From Mucilaginibacter cryoferens (GTDB lineage Bacteria; Bacteroidota; Bacteroidia; Sphingobacteriales; Sphingobacteriaceae): DNA of 64,000 nt. This document shows positions 17,914 to 28,100 of this stretch, one piece after another. The stretch is taken from positions 393,078-457,077 of the forward strand of contig NZ_JACHCR010000002.1 in the NCBI RefSeq assembly GCF_014205845.1. The letters are read 5' to 3'. The position numbers and the translations under genes are program-made. The notes under the pieces were generated by a model that did no database searches, had not been told where the DNA came from, and was given only the letters and a program-made list of their open reading frames with translations. Position 1 is the stretch's first letter; every line of letters begins with the position of its first letter.

Positions 17914-19596
17914 CTATTTACTTTTAGGTTTGTTTAACTGAAAGCCAATGCTGATTTGCACCGAACCTGGATTTGTTTTATAGCTGCCAAAGCCAGATGA
18001 TACCTTATAACTGCCCAGATTTTTTAAGTAAGTGGCTTCAAGGCTTAAGCGGTTATATTGTACGCTTATGCCGCCAGAGATTCCAAAATTGAGCTTCTGA
18101 TCATATTTAGTACTTTTCAATTGATTGTTTACCGTTGTATAATAGGTCGAATCTGCTTTCACATTTTGGGGTGATAAAACAGTGCTGCCATTTACCTGCT
18201 TTACCGGGATATTAATAACCGGCCCTGCCTTAATACTTATAAAATCATTGACATGGTAAACTACGTGAACAGGAACGCTAACAAAATAGGCTTTACGTGA
18301 GTCGGTTACTTTTAGCATTGCGCCCGAGTCTGCCTTGACAGTATCGGCGTGTGTGTAAGAGCCACTTAAATTTTGTGATGTTAAGGCTTTTATTTGCACA
18401 TTTATAGCCCATTTTTGGCTAAAATGATAAGTGCCATACAATCCAAAGTAAGGATCGATTGGCCAACTGCCATAAAAGTTGCTGTTTTGTTTTTTAGGGG
18501 TAAAGCCTCCCTGAGAATTAATTCCCACTAAAATACCCCAATCGATAGTTGAAAGCCCGCCAATTTTAATTGTTTTTGTTTTTTGTTTGCCTGCTTTTTG
18601 ACTGGCTTTCAATTGGTCGGTAAAAGACTTATTTATCTTATTGGTAATGGCCGCTATACTTGCAGAGTTTTGGTTATTGTTTGCCGATGGGCTTAATGAT
18701 TTAGATGATGGCTGTAAATAATTATTGACATCAGACGTGGTACCGCTAACTCTGTTTATTTGTTGCCGAAACCAGTTTGTATTTGTTGCATACTGAAGTA
18801 AAGGTATTGAGCCCTTGCCGGGTGCGCTTATACCCCAATTATTTACACTGCTTAATTGAGATCCGTACTTCCCATTTTGTGAGCCTGCTTTTTGATCATC
18901 TTTTTGCCGATGATTATTTTGGATAATAGGGTTTGTTGTTCTTCGGGAGCTTCGTCCGCTTAATGTCTGTCCGTTTTTGTATAGGTTAGCTGATGCCGGT
19001 TTATTATTATTTGTAGCCGACGGATTTTTGCTATGCTTGTTTGCAGTTATTGGGCCAGTATTAACATTTGCCGATGCATTTTTACCATTTGAGGCTCTTG
19101 TATTAATTTTATTAATTACAGAGGCAGGGCTATTATTACTGCTATCACTAATAGTACTAAGCGCCGATTTGTTATTAAAGTCAGCATTTACGTTTGTATC
19201 CCTGTGCAGCGTTATATCCGATAAGCTATCCTTTTGATTGCCGGTGACTTTTAACGAATCTGCGGTAATTGAATTTAGTAAACTGTCTTTATAAAATTCA
19301 GATTTGGGTTTATGATGATGATTTAGCGCCGGATGTTGTTTTGCTTTATTGATATATAAGCCAATGCTCACTAAGCCGGTTAGTACCGCAGCGGCAAAAA
19401 ACAAATTCCAGCCTTTAAGTAGCCCCGACCCATTAAATCCATTTGGGTTTGATGGTGTATTAACGTTAACAGGATTAGGCAAATGCTGATTTAACAGGCC
19501 CTGCATCTCCATCCAATCGTTTTGCACGCTATCGCTAACCGGTAGTTCAGCGCGCTTTTGTTGCCAAAGTTTAAGGTAGTTCAATGAATTTTTCAT
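17914..19596 (-). CDS. Trans-envelope anti-sigma-like protein with C-terminal porin-type barrel domain
   Basis: Protein of 560 residues. A polar N-terminal region (about 1-60) is followed by one membrane helix (about 66-83: FFAAAVLTGLVSIGLYI), a long Ser/Asn/Thr/Lys-rich linker (about 90-330) and a C-terminal domain (about 345-560). The C-terminal domain's alternating strands (YFVSVPVHVVYHVNDFISIKAG, LSLEATYLKNLGSY) and terminal SIGFQL resemble a small outer-membrane barrel. It overlaps the ECF sigma gene by 4 bases (ATGA). The layout suggests a cytoplasmic sigma-binding end linked through the periplasm to the outer membrane (inference). Confidence 0.7.
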   Translation of the reverse strand: MKNSLNYLKLWQQKRAELPVSDSVQNDWMEMQGLLNQHLPNPVNVNTPSNPNGFNGSGLLKGWNLFFAAAVLTGLVSIGLYINKAKQHPALNHHHKPKSEFYKDSLLNSITADSLKVTGNQKDSLSDITLHRDTNVNADFNNKSALSTISDSSNNSPASVINKINTRASNGKNASANVNTGPITANKHSKNPSATNNNKPASANLYKNGQTLSGRSSRRTTNPIIQNNHRQKDDQKAGSQNGKYGSQLSSVNNWGISAPGKGSIPLLQYATNTNWFRQQINRVSGTTSDVNNYLQPSSKSLSPSANNNQNSASIAAITNKINKSFTDQLKASQKAGKQKTKTIKIGGLSTIDWGILVGINSQGGFTPKKQNSNFYGSWPIDPYFGLYGTYHFSQKWAINVQIKALTSQNLSGSYTHADTVKADSGAMLKVTDSRKAYFVSVPVHVVYHVNDFISIKAGPVINIPVKQVNGSTVLSPQNVKADSTYYTTVNNQLKSTKYDQKLNFGISGGISVQYNRLSLEATYLKNLGSYKVSSGFGSYKTNPGSVQISIGFQLNKPKSK

Positions 19597-20177
19597 TTTG
19601 TATTTTCACTCCTTTCTTTTGACTTTGCATTGCCTGCCGATGGTTCAAGCAGTTCTCTTAATTTTCTTTTTGCTTCGGCTAAATGCCAGCGGGATGTGCC
19701 CTCGCTTATGTTTAATTGTTCGCCTATTTCTTTATGGGTAAAGCCATCCAATACAGATAAATTAAAAACGGTTTGAGTGGCAAATGGTAACGCTCTGATC
19801 TTTTGTAGAATATCTTCAAAATATAACTTCTCTAAAACAGACGGCGCAATAAAATAATCGTCCTGATCCTGAACGTCTATATCAACAGTATTAAATTTTA
19901 GTTCTTTGCGGCAAAGGTCTATAGATGTATAGATCATGATCTTTCGTATCCAGCCTCCTAATTCGCCTTTTTCGATATCAAAGCTTTTTACAGACAAGAA
20001 AACTTTAAGAAAACCGGTATTAAAAGCTTCTTTGGCCAGCTCTTTATCGGGCAGGTAATTATAACATACCCGTAACATATCGGCGTGAAATAGCTTGTAT
20101 AAAGTTTCCTGCGCCGTTCGGTCGTTATTAATACATCCTTTTACAAGTTTTTCAACCTGCTTTTTGGGTAAATTCAT
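19593..20177 (-). CDS. ECF-type RNA polymerase sigma factor
   Basis: Sigma factor of 194 residues. Region 2 lies at about 20-95 (LCYNYLPDKELAKEAFNTGFLKVF, then GGWIRKIMIYTSIDLCRK). Region 4 lies at about 120-180, with the helix-turn-helix GFTHKEIGEQLNISEGTSRWHLAEAKRKL split across turn and recognition helices. Translationally coupled to the barrel-linked partner downstream. Its upstream region carries the motif shared with the lipoprotein gene at 21119, suggesting autoregulation. Confidence 0.93.
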   Translation of the reverse strand: MNLPKKQVEKLVKGCINNDRTAQETLYKLFHADMLRVCYNYLPDKELAKEAFNTGFLKVFLSVKSFDIEKGELGGWIRKIMIYTSIDLCRKELKFNTVDIDVQDQDDYFIAPSVLEKLYFEDILQKIRALPFATQTVFNLSVLDGFTHKEIGEQLNISEGTSRWHLAEAKRKLRELLEPSAGNAKSKERSENTK

Positions 20178-20214
20178 TCAAAAAAATCGCACTTATAGGT
20201 GCCTGTATAAGTCC

Positions 20215-20245
20215 TCTTCGTAGCCGGATGATGAAACGTTGGGTA
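20215..20245 (-). promoter_or_regulatory. Predicted ECF-sigma promoter of the sigma-factor operon
   Basis: On the minus strand: TACCCAACGTTT (20234-20245), 13 bases, then CGAAGA (20215-20220), 37 bases before the sigma start codon. The same pair of boxes with the same 13-base gap lies upstream of the lipoprotein gene. Taken as -35 and -10 of the ECF sigma encoded here (inference). Confidence 0.6.
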
Positions 20246-20298
20246 AAAACAAAAATATTTTTACTTTTTTTACAGGGCTTAATATACAGGATTTTTAA

Positions 20299-20332
20299 CG
20301 GAGATCAACCAGGGGTAACCGGTTGATCTCCG
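20299..20332. repeat. 12-bp perfect hairpin after lipoprotein gene
   Basis: CGGAGATCAACC and GGTTGATCTCCG pair perfectly around a 10-base loop, 7 bases beyond the stop of the minus-strand lipoprotein gene. On that strand it is followed by GTTAAAAA rather than a T-run, so it is probably a transcript-end or processing hairpin rather than a textbook terminator. Confidence 0.65.
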
Positions 20333-20339
20333 CTGATAT

Positions 20340-21119
20340 TTACAAAGTGAATGTGTTTGAAATCCTGTTGTACGATTTAACTGACATAACCACACCTGTA
20401 GTATATTTCCAATCGAAGGTAACCAGTGTTGAAGTTATAATTACATTACCGGTGTAAGTAGTTCCGTTTAAGGTAACTGTAAGCGGATAAGTACCATTAA
20501 CCAAATACCTGTTATTGAACCTCAGCGGACTTACGATCATAGGGATATCAGTAGTGCCGGTGCAAACCTTAGGCTCTTGTACATAAAGAAAATCAATATT
20601 GAAATGATAGTCGGCGCTAACACTTTTATTGTATTTAAGTAAACCGTTTGAGCAATATTTATTTTTGGTAGAAGCATTGAAATCAAACCCAACACTATCT
20701 TTTAATGGGCTGACAGATATACCCGGACTTAGGGTGATCTGGTCGCCGGCAAGTGATACAAATTTAGCGGTGTCTGATGTGGATGGAATAGAATCGGCAC
20801 TTACCTTAAGCTGGATACTGGCCGGAACAGAGCCGGTTTTAAAGGCAGTAACGGTGTAAGTGCCCGATTTTGTAAAAGATACGCGTGCCAGATTTTTTTG
20901 TTTGATGAGTACTCCACTTCCCGAGGGTGTAATGCTCCATGTAACCGAATCGGTTGCGCTGGCCCCGGCAAGAGCAAGGGAATCAGCCTCATTGATCTTC
21001 AGATCGGTTTTACTGGCCACAATTTTTCCGCTATTTGCCGGATCAGTGATTTTGTTACATCCCGAAATAATGCCGATTGCCAGTAGTAAAGCAAATGCTG
21101 TGTAAATTAAGTTTTTCAT
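20340..21119 (-). CDS. Putative lipoprotein with Ig-like region
   Basis: Exported protein of 259 residues. The lipobox IISGC near residue 21 gives an N-terminal acylated Cys. Residues about 30-110 form a beta-rich Ig/Big-type region (SKTDLKINEADSLALAG, SGTYTVTAFKTGS). The rest is an unrecognised beta-rich domain with a cysteine pair (KYCSNG, KVCTG). It shares a predicted ECF promoter with the adjacent sigma operon, so it is probably part of that regulon; function unknown. Confidence 0.75.
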   Translation of the reverse strand: MKNLIYTAFALLLAIGIISGCNKITDPANSGKIVASKTDLKINEADSLALAGASATDSVTWSITPSGSGVLIKQKNLARVSFTKSGTYTVTAFKTGSVPASIQLKVSADSIPSTSDTAKFVSLAGDQITLSPGISVSPLKDSVGFDFNASTKNKYCSNGLLKYNKSVSADYHFNIDFLYVQEPKVCTGTTDIPMIVSPLRFNNRYLVNGTYPLTVTLNGTTYTGNVIITSTLVTFDWKYTTGVVMSVKSYNRISNTFTL

Positions 21120-21149
21120 CTTTTTAATTGATTAATGTTCTTTATTACA

Positions 21150-21180
21150 TCATCGCATCAATTATGGAAAACGTTGGGTA
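21150..21180 (-). promoter_or_regulatory. Predicted ECF-sigma promoter of lipoprotein gene
   Basis: Minus strand: TACCCAACGTTT at 21169-21180, 13 bases, then CGATGA at 21150-21155, 30 bases before the start codon. Identical first box and spacing to the site at 20215-20245. Confidence 0.6.
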
Positions 21181-21221
21181 TAAGTTAATTTAAACATATT
21201 CGCAGAAATAGGCCTCGCCAC

Positions 21222-23612
21222 TTATTTACTTAAAATCTCGAATCCAATATTAATGGTATTGCCATTGCCATCAACCAAAGTGAGGGTATGTTTGCCGGGT
21301 GGGGGATTTAAGGCCATTTGGTGAAAGTCTTTGGTTTCGCCCACGTACTCATCGTCCAGATGCCAGAATATTTTCATGCCGGGCAGGCGGTGAGCCGCGT
21401 TACAGATCATCCGGCCACGCGACCCGTCGGCTTCCAGCGGGATATATATTTTAGCACCATCTTTTGGGTATATCACTTCCATCGTGTTCCCATTTTCGGC
21501 CTGGGTACATCCATCGCGGAAAGGAGGCAGTACATGATACTGATAATTACGCGCCTTGTAATAATATTCCATAGACGGCGGTAACACAAACCACTTTTTA
21601 TTCACCATATTATCCGGCGATTCGCAATTGCCGTTTACCTGGTATTTGCCATCGGCCGATAGGTGTATTAATTGATGATAGGGGCAAACCGGCGCTTTTA
21701 GTCCGCTTTTGGGTACCAGCATTTCATCCACATCATCACAATATTGCCCTGCACGGTAGCCGGTTTGGCGGCAAACGTTAATACGCACCATTTCGGCAGT
21801 AGGCATTTCAAACCAGTCGCGTGCAACAGGCAGCAGTCTAAAGATCTCGAAGAGGGCAGGTGCAGCCGTGTTGATGCCCGTTAGTCCGGGCCTTCCTTCG
21901 CCATCGGTATTGCCTACCCATACGCCAACCACGTATTTGGGGGTGATGCCAATTGCCCACCCATCCCTAAAGCCGAAGCTGGTGCCGGTTTTCCAGGCCA
22001 CGCGTTGGGTAGAGCTAAATTGCTGCCAAAGCATTTCCTCGCCGGGGCGCATTACTTCCTCCATCGCCTGGAAAGTGTAGTATATAGATGCCGCATCCAA
22101 TAATCCCGATTTTTCTAAAGTAGGTTCAATTGTAGGTTGTTTGCTATATACCGGACTATGAAAATCGGCCGGATTATATTTGCCATTGTATTTGCTGTAG
22201 TGGTTAAGTACCCGGGCCATATCGGCGTAAGCACCGCTTAATTCCCAAAGAGTATTCTCGCCACCACCTAATATAAGTGATAACCCGTAATGATTTGCAG
22301 GCTTAGTGAGCGTAGTAATGCCCACTTTCTGCAAAAAATCATAAAAACGCTCGTACTTAAACTGTTGCAGCAGTTTTACCGCCGGTACGTTTAGCGATCT
22401 TGACAGGGCCTTTGAGGCTGGTACGGCACCATCATATCCTAAATCAAAATTTTCGGGGTGGTAGCCGGCTATCAATGTAGGTACATCGGGCAGCAGGCTA
22501 TTGGGCAATATCTGGCCACTATGCAAGGCCGAGGCATACAACAGTGGTTTTAAAGTACTGCCCGGACTACGGGGCGCGTCAATTACATCTACGTCGCTTT
22601 CCATCTGTGGGTCTTCGTGGTGGGCAATATTACCTGCATAGGCCAGTGTTTGGCCGGTTTCTACATCAAGCACAATGGCCGCTATATTATTAATGTCATT
22701 GGCCTTTAAAACCTGGTGATGCTGCTCCAATATATCGTTTACCTGTTGTTGCAAGGTTGATTTAATGCTGGTTTGTATCCTGGTGAGGTCAAGTGGTTTA
22801 GTGGTATGGTCGTTTTTAAAGCGTTGCAGCAGGTGGGGAGCAAATGATGGGAGCGGCATGGGCCTGTCTGGTACAGGTTCAAATTTGGCTAAGGCTGCTG
22901 TTGTACTATCAATAATACCTTGCTTGTAAAGCCTGTTAAGCAGCAAGTTTCGCTTTTTTAGCAGTATAAGCCTGTTTTTACCCGGATGTACCAACGATGG
23001 TGAATTTGGCAGAACCGCGATAGCGGCCATCTCTCCCCATGAAAGCTTATCTGGGCTGCGGCCAAAATAACGCCAGGCTGCGGCATCTAAACCAATAACG
23101 TTACTGCCAAATGGAGCGTTGCTGCTGTACAGGGCTAATATTTCATTCTTGCTGTGGGTGAGTTCCAGCCGCATGGCCATAAATATTTCCAGAAACTTGT
23201 TCCAAAAACTACGTTGATGCCTGGTAGCCATGCGGATAACCTGCATAGTTAAGGTACTACCGCCGCTGGTTACCTTTTTCGATAGCAGGTTTTGTTTGAT
23301 GGCCCGCCCCAATGCCAATGGGTCGAAACCCGGATGATGCTCAAAGCGTTTATCTTCAAAAGCAATAATACATTTTTTAAATTTTTCGGGCACGCTATCG
23401 TTATACGGAAAGCGCCATTGACCATCGGTAGCTATAGAGGCACCCAACAACTGGCCCTGGTCATCGTCGATTACGTACGAGGTGGGGCTTTTAAATAATG
23501 GTTTGGGCAAACAAAACCAAAACAACAGGGTTAAAACAAACAAGAATACAAGCAGAAATATTACTTTTGGTTTTTGTAAGTAAGTTTTTATTGGTTTTAA
23601 CACAGCTTGCAC
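21222..23612 (-). CDS. pbpC: Penicillin-binding protein 1C
   Basis: Bifunctional peptidoglycan synthase of about 796 residues. Order: one N-terminal membrane anchor (VIFLLVFLFVLTLLFWFCL), transglycosylase GT51 domain (EDKRFEHHPGFDPLALGRA, GGSTLTMQVIRM), transpeptidase domain with SxxK in SPGSTLKPLLYASAL and KTGTSFGFRDGWAIG, and the C-terminal BiPBP_C domain typical of PBP1C. The frame is open to an ATG at 23717, but that start would overlap the divergent glycosyltransferase gene and adds an odd hydrophobic leader. GTG at 23612 (or 23603) is preferred; the start is uncertain. No alpha-2-macroglobulin partner gene is adjacent. Confidence 0.9.
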   Translation of the reverse strand: MQAVLKPIKTYLQKPKVIFLLVFLFVLTLLFWFCLPKPLFKSPTSYVIDDDQGQLLGASIATDGQWRFPYNDSVPEKFKKCIIAFEDKRFEHHPGFDPLALGRAIKQNLLSKKVTSGGSTLTMQVIRMATRHQRSFWNKFLEIFMAMRLELTHSKNEILALYSSNAPFGSNVIGLDAAAWRYFGRSPDKLSWGEMAAIAVLPNSPSLVHPGKNRLILLKKRNLLLNRLYKQGIIDSTTAALAKFEPVPDRPMPLPSFAPHLLQRFKNDHTTKPLDLTRIQTSIKSTLQQQVNDILEQHHQVLKANDINNIAAIVLDVETGQTLAYAGNIAHHEDPQMESDVDVIDAPRSPGSTLKPLLYASALHSGQILPNSLLPDVPTLIAGYHPENFDLGYDGAVPASKALSRSLNVPAVKLLQQFKYERFYDFLQKVGITTLTKPANHYGLSLILGGGENTLWELSGAYADMARVLNHYSKYNGKYNPADFHSPVYSKQPTIEPTLEKSGLLDAASIYYTFQAMEEVMRPGEEMLWQQFSSTQRVAWKTGTSFGFRDGWAIGITPKYVVGVWVGNTDGEGRPGLTGINTAAPALFEIFRLLPVARDWFEMPTAEMVRINVCRQTGYRAGQYCDDVDEMLVPKSGLKAPVCPYHQLIHLSADGKYQVNGNCESPDNMVNKKWFVLPPSMEYYYKARNYQYHVLPPFRDGCTQAENGNTMEVIYPKDGAKIYIPLEADGSRGRMICNAAHRLPGMKIFWHLDDEYVGETKDFHQMALNPPPGKHTLTLVDGNGNTINIGFEILSK

Positions 23613-23695
23613 ACTAATAATATTTTCAATAAAGATATAACTAAGCTTTATACTGCAATCATATCCGGTACAGGATATTGCGATAAATAAGAATA

Positions 23696-24421
23696 ATGGC
23701 AATACAAAAACTATCAATTATTATCCCGGCTTATAACGAAGGTAACACCATACATTTAATTTTAGATAAAATTAAATCGGTAAGTCTCACCAATGATATT
23801 CAAAAGGAAGTAATTATTGTAAACGACTGCTCAAAGGATAATACCGAGTTTGCCATTAATGCATATCAGCAGGGCAATCCACAACTTGATATTCAATATT
23901 TTAAGCACGAGGTAAATAAAGGCAAAGGGGCAGCGCTGCACACCGGTATTTCTAAAGCCACCGGCGATTATCTTATTATTCAGGATGCTGATCTTGAATA
24001 CGACCCGGCGGAATACAATGATTTGCTAAAGCCCGTGGTTAACGGTTTTGCCGATGTAGTTTATGGTTCGCGGTTTATGGGGAGTAATCCACACCGTATC
24101 CTGTTTTTCTGGCATACTATAGGTAACAGGTGGCTCACCTTTGCCTCAAACATGTTTAGCAACCTTAACCTTACGGATATGGAAACCTGTTACAAATTGT
24201 TTGATACTAAGCTGATCCAGTCTATTCCACTAACAGAAAAGCGTTTTGGTTTTGAGCCGGAGATAACTATCAAGATATCGAGAGTACCCAAAATAAGGAT
24301 CTACGAGGTTGGAATATCTTATTATGGCCGTACTTACGAAGAGGGGAAAAAAATAGGGTGGAAGGATGGCGTACGGGCCATTTATTGTATTTTAAAATAC
24401 GGGCTATTTAAAAGTAAGTAG
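23696..24421 (+). CDS. Glycosyltransferase family 2 (dolichol-phosphate mannosyltransferase-like)
   Basis: GT-A fold glycosyltransferase of 241 residues. It opens LSIIIPAYNEGNTIHLIL, has the nucleotide-sugar/metal motif IQDADLEYDP near 90-100 and a GSRFMG segment, and lacks membrane helices. This is the DPM1-like subgroup that loads sugars onto polyprenyl phosphate. Divergent from pbpC and convergent with the phosphopantetheinyl transferase gene (4-base gap), so it is not in the exopolysaccharide operon although its function may be related. Confidence 0.88.
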   Translation: MAIQKLSIIIPAYNEGNTIHLILDKIKSVSLTNDIQKEVIIVNDCSKDNTEFAINAYQQGNPQLDIQYFKHEVNKGKGAALHTGISKATGDYLIIQDADLEYDPAEYNDLLKPVVNGFADVVYGSRFMGSNPHRILFFWHTIGNRWLTFASNMFSNLNLTDMETCYKLFDTKLIQSIPLTEKRFGFEPEITIKISRVPKIRIYEVGISYYGRTYEEGKKIGWKDGVRAIYCILKYGLFKSK

Positions 24422-24425
24422 TGTT

Positions 24426-25151
24426 TTATTGGTAATCAAAAAGCCGTATTGGTTTACTATCGCTTACCGATACTAAGGTAGCCCAATTTTCTTCGTCTAA
24501 TTTAAAGCTGCTTACCTGCCAGTTTTTATCACTGATAAGCACGTTGTTATTTGTTAACTGCGGGCCATCCAAAGAGGGGATATATTTCAGGTTGTCATCT
24601 AAACCTTGCCCGGTTGCCTTGGTTAGCGCTTCTTTTCTGGTCCACAGTAAAAAGAAATTTTCTGCGGATTGGCCTATAAAATGTATTTCGGGTAAACTAA
24701 AATAATCATCTAATATGGTGCTGTAGTTAAACGCCGGATCGATCTTCTCCGTGTCGACCCCAATAGCTGTATTTGCAATCGCGATTAACACCCAGGTGCC
24801 CGAATGAGAAATATTGTACTTTAAATCGGCACCGTTAATATAAGGCTTTTTATTATCGCCAATAATAAACCTTACAGCCTCCGCGGGTTGACCGGTGTAT
24901 TTGCCAAGTAACTGCCTTAATGCGGCACGGCTTACAATAAATCTTACCCGGTCTCTATCGTGAACGTAGCGGTTGGCTCTTGCAACTTCATCGGGTTGTA
25001 GCAGCTTTTGCAACCCGGCGATGTTGCTTTGGTTTGACGGGATATGTACACGCCAAACATCAACCCCGCTATCTAAGCCAAACGTACAGTTAGCGGCCGT
25101 ATGCCATTCTACGTTATTTAAAAGCCTTATATCAACTTCAATTTGCTCCAT
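24426..25151 (-). CDS. Sfp-type 4'-phosphopantetheinyl transferase
   Basis: Transfers 4'-phosphopantetheine from CoA to the conserved Ser of carrier domains. 241 residues; pseudo-dimeric Sfp/Gsp family. Motifs: KPYINGADLKYNISHSG (substrate/CoA region), IGVDTEKIDP (metal-binding) and FFLLWTRKEALTKATGQGL (WxxKEAxxK). Last gene of the 28-kb minus-strand block, 6 bases after the NRPS stop, so probably dedicated to priming the four carrier domains encoded upstream. Confidence 0.94.
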   Translation of the reverse strand: MEQIEVDIRLLNNVEWHTAANCTFGLDSGVDVWRVHIPSNQSNIAGLQKLLQPDEVARANRYVHDRDRVRFIVSRAALRQLLGKYTGQPAEAVRFIIGDNKKPYINGADLKYNISHSGTWVLIAIANTAIGVDTEKIDPAFNYSTILDDYFSLPEIHFIGQSAENFFLLWTRKEALTKATGQGLDDNLKYIPSLDGPQLTNNNVLISDKNWQVSSFKLDEENWATLVSVSDSKPIRLFDYQ

Positions 25152-25157
25152 TATTAA

Positions 25158-28100
25158 TTATTTACCCGCGGCTTTATCAAGACAGTTTTGCAGAATACTG
25201 GCAAATGTTTTATCGTTTGGCGCTTTAAAAATAGTGTTATGCCCTCCGGGTATTTTGTGTACGTTAACCCCTTTTAAGGCATAATGCTTCCAACCCAGGT
25301 TTTCAAAATCATCTAAATAAAATGTGCGGTCTTCAGCTCTAAACACTTCAACCGCTATTTGGTAGGGTACCAGTTGGTATCTTTTTTCGGCAAGTATGTT
25401 CATCTCATCAATTTTATTTGAGTAGCCAAAAAAACCTTCCTGCTCATCGTCATTAGCGATTTTCCAAATGGCCTTTTTTAGCCGGCGTTTTAATCCCAGG
25501 CTATTATGAGCTATTGTATTTCCAACGCCGTCTTTAAACGATAGGTTATAAACCAATTTGCGCATAAAAAACTTACCTCGCTTATAATACTGTGTTGCCG
25601 GTGGATCAAAATAAGGAGAGCGATACGCGTAAGTATCAAACATGGCCAACATTTTTACCTCTTTCCCCATGGCTTCAAATTGCTTTGCCATTTCAAAAGC
25701 TATAATGCCGCCAAACGAATACCCGGCAAGCGCGTAAGGGCCTGTTGGGTTTTGCTCCATAATAGAAGCGTTGTAATGCGCGGCTATATCAACAATGTTA
25801 TCCAATGGTTCGTCTGTGCCATTCAGGCCTTTTGCTTGCAGGCCATAAACGGGCTGATCGGCATCCATATTAGTGGCAAGCGCGTTAAATAATAACACAT
25901 TTAAGCCTGCGCCATGTACAATATAGAGTGGCATTTTGGTGCCGGCCGGTTTTATAGGCACCAGCGAATCCCATACAATAGATTTGCCGTCCATCTCCAG
26001 CATCAGGGCCAGTTTTTCTACCGTGGAGTTTTCAAAAAGTACAGCAAGCGGCAAACGCTTGCCGGTAATTTTTTCTATCCTGGCCATTACCTGCACGGCT
26101 ATCAGCGAGTGGCCGCCCAGTTCAAAAAAATTATCATAAATACCAATGTTTCTGATCTCCAAAAATTCCGACCAAATATCGGCCACCAATTTTTCTACAT
26201 CAGTGCGTGGCGATACAAAAAGGTTTATGCTTTCGGCAAGCTTAATGCTTTGGTCTGCCAGCGCTTTTTTATCTGTTTTACCATTAGGTGTTAATGGCAT
26301 AGCCGGGATGATGATAAAATCATCGGGCACCATGTAATCGGGTAATAAGGCCCTCAGATTTATGCGCCAGCCTTTAATTTGTGCGGCCTCATTCTCGCCC
26401 TGGAAACCGTCTTTTATTACAATGTAAGCTACCAGTTTATCTATACCGCTTTTATCAGCATGGGCAATAACAACAGCCTCCTTAACATTATATTCGTTAA
26501 CCAGGTAGTGCTCAATTTCACCCGCCTCAATACGGTAACCACGAATCTTTATCTGGGTATCAATCCGGCCTAAACATTCTATTTCGCCATCTGGTTTAAA
26601 AACACCTAAATCACCTGTGCTATACATTTTCGCGCCAGATGTTTGGCTAAAAGGGTCGGCCACAAATTTCTCTGCGGTAAGTGCCGGTTGGTTTAAATAG
26701 CCTTTGGCAACCCCATCGCCACCTATGTAGATCTCGCCTGGTGTTCCGGCAGGTAGTGGATTTAAAAACTTATCTAAAATATAGATGGATGTATTATCAA
26801 TAGGCCTGCCAACGGTAATGGTCTCATCGTTGGCTTTTATCTGCTTAATGGTAGACCAGATGGTGGTTTCGGTAGGGCCGTAAACGTTCCAAAGGCTTGC
26901 TGCCTGTTTAAGCATCCTGTTTGCCAGTTCTTTTGGCAAGGCCTCGCCGCCGCATAAAACCTTTAATGGCGTGGTGTTATTCCAGCCCGCTTCCAGCATA
27001 ATGCGCCAGGTGTAGGGCGTGGCCTGCATAATGGTCACCTTATCAGTTCGGATGATGTCCATTAAAGCTCTGCCATCTTTGGAGGTATCGCTATCGGCAA
27101 TGATAACCTGTGCGCCTGTTATCAGCGGCAAAAACAGTTCGAGGCCCGATATATCAAAGCTTACTGTAGTTACAGCTAACAGCTTATCGGCTACTGTAAT
27201 ACCTGGTTCTTTTTGCATGCTGTACAAAAAGTTAACCAGGCTGCTATGGGCTATTTGTACACCTTTTGGGTTACCGGTTGAGCCTGAGGTGTATAAAATA
27301 TACGCCAGGTTATCGCCAGATACCTCAACGGTCGGGTTGGTTATTGGATATTGACTTAGGGTAGTCCACTCATTTTCTAATACCAATTCTTTAGCATCAG
27401 ATTTATAGCGGCCTTTGTATTTTTTTGAAGAGATAAGCAAGACAGCACCCGAGTCGCTCAGCATATAATTAATACGCCCTAACGGAAATTGCGGATCAAG
27501 CGGGATGTAAGTAGCCCCGGTTTTCATGATGCCCAACATCATGGCCACCATTTCGGCCGAGCGATCCATAACAAAAGCGATCTTATCACCTTTTTTTACA
27601 CCCTGGCTTAATAATAAAGCGGCAAACTGATTGGCGCTCTCATTTAGTTGCCTATAGGTTAGGGTAGTTTGATCGAATTTTATGGCGATGTTATTATTGA
27701 ATTTTACCGCGCATTCGCTAATTACCTGGTGCAGTGGTTTGTTCTTGTCGTACACCACTGTAGTTTGGTTCCAGATATTTAACTGGCCGATAAGTTCGTC
27801 AGTGTTTTTAGATTTGATATTACCAATAAGGATATCCGGATCTGCAACCAACTGGCGTAGTAAAAACTCAAACTCATCCATCATATTTTTGATGGTAGAT
27901 GCCTGGAAAAGCTGGGTGTTGTATGACCATTCGAGCACCAGAGATTCGTCGCGCCCGGAGGTATTAACAAATATCTCGAAGCTTTCGTATTCCCTTGGGT
28001 TGCTATGCAGGTGATGTTGCAAACCGTAAAAAGCAACATCATCATCCATTCCCATATCAATGTTAAACATTATGGGTACCAGGGGTATCCTCGACGCGTC

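Noticed and set aside
25680..26573. Plus-strand frames inside the NRPS and similar frames in other long genes
   Set aside because: They lie antisense to well-supported domains and show no motifs.
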